A DNA stretch of 64,000 nt from positions 124,001 through 188,000 of the forward strand of contig JACJYA010000010.1 of the NCBI GenBank assembly GCA_020636315.1, given 5' to 3'. Below, piece after piece: positions 43,909 to 51,300 of this stretch. Made by a program: the position numbers and the translations under genes. Within the stretch, counting starts at the first letter, position 1. Every line of letters begins with the position of its first letter. The notes under the pieces are model-generated. The model searched no databases, was not told the DNA's origin, and worked only from the letters and a program-made list of their open reading frames with translations. Origin of the DNA: Lewinellaceae bacterium (GTDB taxonomy: Bacteria > Bacteroidota > Bacteroidia > Chitinophagales > Saprospiraceae).

Positions 43909-44661
43909 TCACTCCTCCCACCCCGTAGCCTTCTCCAACGGCTGCCGCCGGGACGCGCCTTTTTCCAATTCATAAACCTTTCCTCCCAGGCCCAGGAAAA
44001 CAGTATTACCCTTTTCCAGCCATCGGAGGGAAGCATCCTGAAATTGTTCCGGGTTTTCCGAAAATACGATCAGCGTATCGCCGGTAAATACATAAGACAG
44101 CCCTGGTTCCGGCCACTGTTGTATCAAAACGGGCCTTTTCTCAGCGGTGGGTTCGAAAGTATTGGCGTCCGGAGAAAAAACCAGCACCTCTGCTTCTTTT
44201 GGAATAGTTGCTCCCGTAGAGCCCACTAATTCTTCTTCTTCCGGAGTAAATTCCCCGGCGATGGGGGTTCCCGGCTCTACAGGGGTAACTCCCGTCCCAG
44301 GGCTTGCTCCTCCCCACTGCTGCCAGCCTTTATAACCAGCAAAGGCAATGAGGATCAAAATAATGACAGTAAAGGCGGCCCGCCGAAACAAGGTTCCGGT
44401 ATAGTCAGTTTTTTTTAGCCGCTCCAGGGCAGCCTTTTCCTCATCGCCCTGCGAAGCCTGGTCCAACTGCCGCATCCAATCCTTTTTCGGCCCGTCGATG
44501 GCTTCTTTGATGCCCTTTCCAGCTGCCCGGAAGAGCTTATTGTGGAAGGCGTATTGCTCATCTGAGCGGATAAGGCGCTCCACCTCTTCGGCCTCCGCCT
44601 CACTTAGTTCTTCCGAGTAGTACTCCCGTATTTTATCCAGAATGTTATTGTCAATGTTCAT
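43909..44661 (-). CDS. Membrane anti-sigma-like protein
   Basis: 250 residues. A helical cytoplasmic N-terminus (LDKIREYYSEELSEAEAEEV, then ERLIRSDEQYAFHN) resembles the sigma-binding part of Bacteroidota anti-sigma proteins. A membrane helix (about 93-111, FTVIILILIAFAGYKGW) and a periplasmic beta-rich domain (YVFTGDTLIVF, VYELEKGASRRQ) follow. It is encoded 138 nt after the sigma gene; the gap contains a GGAAGTCG-type repeat. Function inferred from topology and position. Confidence 0.75.
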   Translation of the reverse strand: MNIDNNILDKIREYYSEELSEAEAEEVERLIRSDEQYAFHNKLFRAAGKGIKEAIDGPKKDWMRQLDQASQGDEEKAALERLKKTDYTGTLFRRAAFTVIILILIAFAGYKGWQQWGGASPGTGVTPVEPGTPIAGEFTPEEEELVGSTGATIPKEAEVLVFSPDANTFEPTAEKRPVLIQQWPEPGLSYVFTGDTLIVFSENPEQFQDASLRWLEKGNTVFLGLGGKVYELEKGASRRQPLEKATGWEE

Positions 44662-44685
44662 TTCATCGGGCTTCCATGAGTTAAT

Positions 44686-44716
44686 TGAAGTCGGAAATCG
44701 GAAGTGCGAAGTCGGA
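44686..44716 (-). repeat. Short GGAAGTCGGAAGTG-type repeat
   Basis: GAAGTCGGAAATCGGAAGTGCGAAGTCGG, a short diverged cluster of the same word as the long array at 48210-48299. A partly complementary CCCACTTTC follows at about 44751. Confidence 0.55.
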
Positions 44717-44799
44717 AAAATGCTTTGAATGTCCCTTTATTTTTCATTTTCCCACTTTCATATTCCGTATAACCTCCGGTTTACGAATGCTTTTTGGCT

Positions 44800-45591
44800 T
44801 TATGGGTTCATCAATCGGTTCACGACGGCGTAGTTCAGCCGTTCCATACACCTTCTCTTCTGTTCGGTCACGGAGTGGGCATTTGCATAGCCCAGTTGCT
44901 CCGCCAGTTCGCTCATGCTTTTTCGTTCAAAATAGAACAGTTCCAGTATCGTCCGGCAGCGCTCTTCGAGGCCTTCCATACCATCCCTCATCAGTTCCAT
45001 GAGCTGTCCCTGGTGATCACTTCCCAGGTACTGGCCTATTCCCTTCAGGAGGCTGCCAATACAATTGGACAGTTGGGTGTTCACTTCTTCCGTCTTTCTT
45101 CCAATACTCCCGGCGATGACCCTCGCCGAAAGCCCTTCCTTAAAGTAAAGGACGAGTATTTCCCGGCAATCTTCCCCAAGGGATTGAAATTTATCTTTTA
45201 CCAGGGCCGAAAAAAAATCCATGGCCAGCGCTACTTCGGGTTGTTTCTCTTCTTCCACCCCACCCCGCCCACGCCAGCGCAGTTCCTTAAGCCACAGGTT
45301 CTTCACAACGCTCATCAGGTAGGCGCAAAGCTGCCCGCCGTAGGAACGAAGGCTGATCGGGTTGAAAGCAAATTTTTCGCCTTTAATGGCTTCCAGCAGA
45401 ACGATGACGGCATCCTGGAAAAGGTCCCGGGCGTCCTCCGGTAAGCCACCATGATTGCGCAGGTAACGTTCTATCCTGGGATAGCAATCCTGGCTCAGGT
45501 GCCTGTAGAGCAACGCTTCCGCCCGGGCGTCACCGGCACGAACTCTGCCCACTACCTTCTGAAGGGTGGATTGTGCTTCGTTCTCTTTCAT
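44800..45591 (-). CDS. Sigma-70 family sigma factor with two region-4-like HTH units
   Basis: 263 residues from ATG 45591, which follows AAAGGA and a -7 box; an in-frame ATG at 45675 lies inside a repeat element and is rejected. Region 2 covers about 15-100 (ALLYRHLSQDCYPRIERYLR; DARDLFQDAVIVLLEAI). Two region-4-like segments follow: about 138-184 (EDCREILVLYFKEGLSARVI...) and about 207-260 (ERCRTILELFYFERKSMSEL...). Each has the CRxIL helix, a short HTH and a basic end. ECF factors normally have one. Together with the anti-sigma-like and papain genes downstream it forms a likely regulatory operon. Confidence 0.85.
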   Translation of the reverse strand: MKENEAQSTLQKVVGRVRAGDARAEALLYRHLSQDCYPRIERYLRNHGGLPEDARDLFQDAVIVLLEAIKGEKFAFNPISLRSYGGQLCAYLMSVVKNLWLKELRWRGRGGVEEEKQPEVALAMDFFSALVKDKFQSLGEDCREILVLYFKEGLSARVIAGSIGRKTEEVNTQLSNCIGSLLKGIGQYLGSDHQGQLMELMRDGMEGLEERCRTILELFYFERKSMSELAEQLGYANAHSVTEQKRRCMERLNYAVVNRLMNP

Positions 45592-45618
45592 GTATTCCTT
45601 TGGGAAGTGATTATCACC

Positions 45619-45626
45619 CAAATTTA
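45619..45626 (-). promoter_or_regulatory. -7 box of the sigma/anti-sigma operon
   Basis: On the minus strand TAAATTTG, 27 nt before ATG 45591. It lies outside the palindromic element that starts at 45673. No matching -33 element is clear. Confidence 0.45.
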
Positions 45627-45672
45627 ACCAATAAAAATATAAATCTTTTTTTCTGGCGGGATTCTGTCCAAA

Positions 45673-45899
45673 CATGAGTCATCCCGAATTTTTATTTCAG
45701 GCCTTCAGCCTGACATTTGGCCTGGAGTTATCCTCCCCGGGCGAGGCCCGGGGCGTCAATATAACATCCTTTCAGGCTGAAAGCCTGACAAATTGGAGCT
45801 TGGGGCGGTGCCCCAAGCCTGAAAGGAGCAGATAACTCAGGCTGAAGGCCTGAAATAATATCCAAGAGTATATCTTTCTAAAATTTGGGATGACTCATG
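45673..45899. mobile_element. 227-bp nested palindrome with 19-bp terminal inverted repeats (MITE/REP-like)
   Basis: Ends: CATGAGTCATCCCGAATTT (45673-45691) and AAATTTGGGATGACTCATG (45881-45899), 18 of 19 positions pairing. Inside, a perfect 22-bp inverted pair covers 45692-45713 and 45837-45858. A perfect 11-bp pair CCTTTCAGGCT (45768-45778)/AGCCTGAAAGG (45816-45826) follows inward. Two GC hairpins are present, CCCCGGGC-gag-GCCCGGGG (45735-45753) and GCTTGGGGC-ggt-GCCCCAAGC (45798-45818). No coding capacity. It fills the gap between the sigma operon promoter and xseA. A clear target-site duplication was not seen. Confidence 0.7.
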
Positions 45900-46022
45900 T
45901 AAATGATCAAAATTGTACTGACGTTTCTGATCGAGGGGATTTGATCACTTGCTTTAGAAGTCAAAATGCATCAGGCGGCCTCAAAATCCACCCGATTTTT
46001 TCCCCTCCTCCCTCCTACCCCG

Positions 46023-46030
46023 TACCTTTG
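46023..46030 (+). promoter_or_regulatory. -7 box of xseA
   Basis: TACCTTTG lies inside the frame that would start at ATG 45966, so that start cannot be used from this promoter. It leaves the TTG at 46047 as the likely start, 16 nt downstream. Confidence 0.5.
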
Positions 46031-46046
46031 CCCCAAACATCAGGCT

Positions 46047-47279
46047 TTGGAAAAACACACCCTCTACGAGCTCAACGAATACGTCCGGCGGATCATCGCC
46101 CTCAACCTGCCCGATCCGCTGTGGGTGAGCTGTGAGATCGCCCAGGCCAACGAGGCCAGAGGGCACTGTTTTCTGGGCCTCGTTCAGAAGGACAGCGACA
46201 GCGATGAGATCACTGCCCAGGCCGAAGGGGTCATCTGGCAGGCCACCCTCCGGAAGCTGCGCCGCAAGCTGGGGCGCACCCTCGACAGCCTCCTGCAGGA
46301 AGGCATCGAGGCCCTGCTCCAGGTGAAAGTGGATTTTCACGAACGCTATGGCATGAAGCTCATCGTGGAAGACATCGACCCGGCCTACACCCTCGGCCAG
46401 CTGGAGCTCCGCCGCCGGCAGATCCTCGAACGCCTGGAAGCCGAAAAGCTCATCGGCAGGAACCGGCGCCACCCCCTGCCCATTGCCCTGCAACGCATCG
46501 CCATCATCAGCTCGGAACGAGCGGCCGGCCTGCAGGATTTTCTTCAGCAGTTGCAGGAAAATGCCTACGGCTACCGGTTTGACTGCCAGCTCTACCCGGC
46601 GGCCATGCAGGGAAGCCAGACGGAAGAGGAGGTGATCCACCAACTGCGCAAGGTGGAAAGAAAACGCGCACGTTTCGACTGCGCCGCCATCATCCGGGGC
46701 GGAGGCGCCAAACTGGACCTGGCCGCTTTCGACAGCTATGAACTGTGCAAAGCCATAGCCGGCTCCACTCTTCCTGTCCTCACCGGCATCGGCCACGATG
46801 TGGATGAGGCCCTGGCTGACAAGGTGGCCCATACCGCCCTGAAAACGCCAACGGCAGTGGCCGATTTCATCGTACACCGGAATATGGAATTTGAGGGGCA
46901 AATGCAACATTTGGGGCAACAGTTGCGCCTGCTGGCCAGCTACAAAACGCGTGAAGAAACACTGCTGCTGGAGCGTTGCGAACAAGCCCTGCATTACTAT
47001 CCTAAGCAACTGCTCAACCAACAACGGGAAACTGTCAATCGGATAAAAGAAGCCCTCCCCCGGCTCGTGCGCCAGCGCCTCCGCCTGGAAAAACAACAGC
47101 TGCAGCAATTCGAGCAGCTCAACCTGCTGCTCAGCCCGGAAGCGACGCTGAAGCGCGGGTTCACCATAACCCTGAAAGATGGAAAAGCGGTGCGTTCAGT
47201 TCAAGAGCTAGAAAGTGGAGGCCACATCAGGACTCGTTTTGAGGACGGAGAAATGGATTCAGTGATTTCGGATAGGTGA
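46047..47279 (+). CDS. xseA: Exodeoxyribonuclease VII large subunit
   Basis: 410 residues from TTG 46047 (TTG-E-K-H-T-L-Y-E-L-N-E-Y-V); an ATG at 45966 gives 437 but lies upstream of the -7 box and adds a low-complexity leader. An N-terminal OB fold (WVSCEIAQANEARGHCFLGL) is followed by the catalytic region (IIRGGGAKLDLAAFDSYELC, TGIGHDVDEALADKVAHTAL, KTPTAVADF), a coiled coil and a C-terminal strand (LKRGFTITLKDGK). The enzyme degrades single-stranded DNA in a complex with several XseB subunits. xseB follows 94 nt downstream. Confidence 0.95.
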   Translation: MEKHTLYELNEYVRRIIALNLPDPLWVSCEIAQANEARGHCFLGLVQKDSDSDEITAQAEGVIWQATLRKLRRKLGRTLDSLLQEGIEALLQVKVDFHERYGMKLIVEDIDPAYTLGQLELRRRQILERLEAEKLIGRNRRHPLPIALQRIAIISSERAAGLQDFLQQLQENAYGYRFDCQLYPAAMQGSQTEEEVIHQLRKVERKRARFDCAAIIRGGGAKLDLAAFDSYELCKAIAGSTLPVLTGIGHDVDEALADKVAHTALKTPTAVADFIVHRNMEFEGQMQHLGQQLRLLASYKTREETLLLERCEQALHYYPKQLLNQQRETVNRIKEALPRLVRQRLRLEKQQLQQFEQLNLLLSPEATLKRGFTITLKDGKAVRSVQELESGGHIRTRFEDGEMDSVISDR

Positions 47280-47373
47280 TGTTTGTTTTTTGATCTACCG
47301 GCCGCCTGGACAACCAGTTAACCCTATGAAGACCAAAAATCAACCGTCAAAAATCGAAAATTAAAAATCTGAT

Positions 47374-47553
47374 ATGAAACTAACCTACGAAGCAGCCCTG
47401 GAGGAACTCCAGCAGATCGTCGCCGATTTGCAGGAGGACGCCATTGGGGTGGATGAACTTTCTGACAAAGTGAAAAGGGCGGCCGAACTGATCGCCTACT
47501 GCCGGGAGAAGCTGCGGACGACGGAGGAAAGCCTGGAGGGGTTATTTGAATAG
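47374..47553 (+). CDS. xseB: Exodeoxyribonuclease VII small subunit
   Basis: 59 residues. The family helix pair is visible: LTYEAALEELQQIVADLQED at the start and the conserved DELSDKVKRAAELIAYCREK, ending LEGLFE. It follows xseA on the same strand, the usual pairing. XseB wraps the coiled coil of XseA and is needed for activity. Confidence 0.92.
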   Translation: MKLTYEAALEELQQIVADLQEDAIGVDELSDKVKRAAELIAYCREKLRTTEESLEGLFE

Positions 47554-47640
47554 GAGCAGGAGTTATTTCCTTAGCCTGTCGATTGGCATTATTGGTTTTT
47601 GAGGTACGGCAGGGGATAGTTCAATTAAGGGTGTCCGCGT

Positions 47641-47764
47641 TGCGCTAATCCGCTGGTTTCCAGAGCAACGAGGCCCTTCCTCGCTACCGCTCTGCCGGGT
47701 AAAAACTCAGCCCGTCTTCGCTATTCCTCTGCCGGGTAAAAAACCAGGAACTTTGAACAGTCCC
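47641..47764 (+). repeat. Dispersed repeat, copy A (plus orientation)
   Basis: Shares CTGGTTTCCAGAG(C/T)AAC and CCAGGAACT(T/A)TGAACAGTCCC with the reverse complement of 39653-39717. Copy A has an extra block of about 60 bp with an internal direct repeat CTCTGCCGGGTAAAAA (47690-47705 and 47728-47743). It lies between xseB and the small membrane protein gene, and accounts for most of the 240-bp gap. Confidence 0.6.
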
Positions 47765-47793
47765 TACGGCAGTAACAAGCAATGAACAACCGC

Positions 47794-48204
47794 CTAGGCC
47801 ACCACCAGTAACACGATACCCCGCCCCGTCCACAGCACCGTTCGCACCCAGTTGGTATTCATCAGGCGCCTGTGAGCTGAAGAGCGGAAGGCCTCACTCA
47901 ACTGATTGTGCAAAGGCACCTGCACAAAGAAGGTGGACGCCCACAATAGAACAATTCCCGCCAGGTTAACCTGAAAAACTACAGAAAAAGGACTGAAACA
48001 GAGTAAAGCGATGCCAGTGGCCAATTCCAGCAGCATGGGCGGCGCAGTCACCCAGAACGTCAGGCGGGTGTGTCCCTGCTCATAGGTGGTAAATCGTTCC
48101 GTTCCTACCCTTCCCATCAGAGGATAATGCACCACCTGCACGAACCAGATCAGGCCAGTCATGTATAGGCTTAGGAAAAGATGGATCTTGAAGAGTAAAG
48201 ACAT
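47794..48204 (-). CDS. Small four-helix membrane protein
   Basis: 136 residues with four hydrophobic helices (about 4-24, 51-70, 80-98 and 118-135). The first helix contains WFVQVVHYPLM and the loop after it has TYEQGH, the pattern of a small family of Bacteroidota/cyanobacterial integral membrane proteins with no assigned role. Its upstream side is the 14-bp tandem array, so its promoter may be inside or beyond that array. Confidence 0.7.
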   Translation of the reverse strand: MSLLFKIHLFLSLYMTGLIWFVQVVHYPLMGRVGTERFTTYEQGHTRLTFWVTAPPMLLELATGIALLCFSPFSVVFQVNLAGIVLLWASTFFVQVPLHNQLSEAFRSSAHRRLMNTNWVRTVLWTGRGIVLLVVA

Positions 48205-48209
48205 ATTTG

Positions 48210-48344
48210 AAGTGGGAAGTCGGAAGTGGGAAGTCGGAAGTGGGAAGTCGGAAGTGGGAAGTCGGAAGTGGGAAGTCGGAAGTGGGAAGTCGGAAGTGGA
48301 ACCCGCTGGATTCCGACTTCCGCTTTCCCACTTCCGACTTCGTC
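48210..48344. repeat. 14-bp tandem array (about 6.4 copies) with inverted arm
   Basis: AGTGGGAAGTCGGA repeats without change about six times (48210-48299). After a 13-nt spacer the complement (CCGACTTCCGCTTTCCCACTTCCGACTTCG, about 48314-48343) follows, so the transcript can fold into a long hairpin. It separates the 47794 gene from the end of the 1699-residue T9SS protein and may terminate the latter. Confidence 0.85.
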
Positions 48345-51300
48345 TTACCGCAGCAGCGTTACATCTCCCCGGAAAGGAGACTTTGAATGCGGGTTACCAT
48401 CCGGCAGCTCCACCGATATCATGTAGAAATACACCTCCGAAGGCTGGGGTTTATCGTTGAAGGTACCGTCCCAGCCAACGCCCGGGTTTTCATTGTCATA
48501 AACCAGCTGGCCCCAACGGTTGAATACCTTGAACTCGGTGATCTCCAGGTTGCCGGGAGTGCCCTGAGCGACGATATTGAAGAAATCGTTCACATTGTCC
48601 CCATTCGGAGTGAAGGCGTTGGGCACGACAACATTCGGCTCCTCCACCGTAATGTTGATGCTGGCAGTGTAAATGCAACCATTGGGCGTCGTGATCGTCA
48701 GCTCGTAGGTAAGTTCTCCGGGGATCAGAAGGGTTTCTCCGATGGATTCCAGCCCCTGGCCGGAGTCGATCAGCGAATCGTTGCGCGTCCAGGTGAAGGT
48801 GAGCGGGCCGGACAGTTCGGTAGTATAGTTCGCCGTCAGGAAAATCTGGTCGCCGATGAAGCGAATTGCGGCCGTATCAGGGTCAATGGTGATGCCGTCC
48901 AGAGCCAATTCCCCTTCTACATCGATGGTTACCGATTCGACCAGCGTCTGGCAGCCGGCCCCATCCTGGTAAGTGAGGGTGTATTCCGTCAGCCCCAAGG
49001 GCGAGACCGTAATGGTGCTTCCGGTAAAATTGGTGCCATCACTGCCCTCCCAGGAGTAGATGTCGCTGGAGGAACCGCCAATGGCCTCCGCAGTAATGAC
49101 GACTTCATCATCCGGGCAGATCACATCATCCGAAGCGGTAACATTCAGCGTTACCTCTCCCACTACTTCGACGGTAATACTCGCTTCAATAGCCGGGCAG
49201 ACGCCATTTTCCGCAACCAGGGAGTAGGTCGCGGTTGCCGTGGGGCTGACCACCGGTTCAGGATTGTTGAAGTCTGAAAAGCCCGGGTCGGTTGACATCC
49301 ATTCATAAATGGTGTTGGGGTCGGAGCCATAACTCAGCTGTATGGCATCGCCCAGGCAGATGACCGTGTCGCTGATGGGGTTGGCCACCGGCGCCGGCAG
49401 TACTTCCACGCTTACTGTTTCCATACGGGTGCCACAGCCAATGCTGCTCGTATAAGTTATGGTGTAATCCGTATTGGACTGAGGAGAATGAGTAATCTGT
49501 TCTCCCGTTCCTACTTCATTGCCATTGGCGTCGGTCCAGATAAAGGTATCGCCCGGCTGGCTGTTCTCCACCTGAGCGGTAAGCGTAACCGATTCTCCCT
49601 GGCAGATGACCGGAGCGGAGATCCCGGCGGTAAGGACCGGCGGCGGCACCACCTCAATGGTGATGTCCACCATTACAGGCGGGCAGGCTCCGTTGTCGGC
49701 GGTGAGGGAATAGGTAGTTGTTTCATTCGGAGTCACTACCAGTAAGGGGTCTTCCACCACGCCGAAATCTGGGTCGGAAGCCGTCCACTGGTAGGTTGCA
49801 TTTTCGTCGTAGGCAAGATTGAGCTGCAGGCTTTCGCCCAGGCATATTGCCGTTTGGGTATTCAAAAGGACCGTCGGAGCTCCCAGCACCTGAACGGTCG
49901 CACTGGCCTGCGACGGGCAGTCCTCATTCTTGGCTTCAAGGGTATAGGTGGTGGTGGCTCCCGGGCTGGCTACCGGATTGAGGCAATCGGTGCAACTCAG
50001 GGTTTCTCCTCCGGCTACCCATTCGAATTCCGTGGTATTATCACTGACGGTAGCCTGAAGCTGTACCTGCTCTCCGGCGCAAAGGAGGGTATCCATGGGC
50101 ACAATGCTCACATCGGGGGTGGGGTTTACATTTATTGTTGCAAAACTGGTGTCCGTACAGACACCGCTGGTGGCCACCCGCTGATAGATGGTCATCTCCT
50201 CTGATTGCGCCCGGATCACCATGTTGTACAGTGAATCGGGAGTTTCCTGCCCGTCTCCGGGGCTCCACAAGAACTCGATCTCGGGGAAATCGGATGGCTC
50301 ATAAATGGTAGAAGTCAGGAGGACTAATGCCCCTTCGCAAACCGTCGTATCTGCCGGCCTGATCGCCATATCATACGGCAGGGAATCAACGAGGATTACC
50401 ACAGAATCAATCTTAAAGCAGCCGCTGGAAAGAGCCACTTCGGTATAGTAGGTTGTCATCGATTCAGGGCTTACCGTCAGGCTGGACGCCAGCAGGGTGT
50501 CGAACCCGGACATCGTTGACGTCCACAGCGGAATGCTGTCCGATGGAGTAATACTGGTATTGAGCACTACCTCATCGCCCCGGCAGATCCGCAGGGTATC
50601 CGGCGCCGGCATCATTGTATTGTCCAGTATCTCAATGGCGATCGGCGTAATGGTAACATCAAAGGATTCCACCACCGTACAGGCTCCGCGGACGGCCGTC
50701 AGCGTGTAGGTGCCTTCATTTTGCGGAAAGGCCACAGAATTCGGATCGGTGGGGTCTTCAATAGTAGATGGCCCCGTCCAGGTATAAGTAACTCCCGGTT
50801 CGATCTGGGTATTGCCCAGCACGACCGGCTCTTCCTGGCAAACGGCAGTATCCCCGGTGATATTCAGCTGGGGCGGCAGAAAGACTTCCACCAGCACACT
50901 GTCAATGGAAGGTACGGGGCAGTCCGGGCCGGTAGCTTCGAGGTAATAAGTAGTTGTCGTATCAGGCGCCGCCTGTGGGTTGGCCTCGGCGGAACTGAAG
51001 CCCGCAGGGCTGGAAGTCCAGCTATAATTGACTCCTGCGATCGGATCCCCACCAATATTTGCGGATTCGCCGATACAGACCTGTTGGTTGTCACTGATGT
51101 TGTAGTCCGGCGCATCCCCATCCAGAACGGTAAGGGTCATCTGGTCGCCGAGGGTGCAGCCAATACCTGCGAGGGTGACCGATAATTCATAAGTGCCCGC
51201 AGCTTCTGCAGTGACAAAAGGAGCAGGACAGTCGGTACAGCTCAGGCTCACCCCGGCCGGCGCCGTCCACAGATAGTCCGCAAACATAAAATCACTGCCG

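Noticed and set aside
45591..45675. Upstream ATG for the duplicated-region-4 sigma factor
   Set aside because: It lies in the terminal repeat of the palindromic element and upstream of the -7 box; ATG 45591 has a good ribosome-binding site.
45981..47108. 375-codon frame opposite xseA
   Set aside because: xseA is certain from its motifs; the antisense frame has none.
48210..48299. CRISPR-like appearance of the 14-bp array
   Set aside because: Units are 14 bp and head-to-tail without unique spacers, and there are no cas genes.
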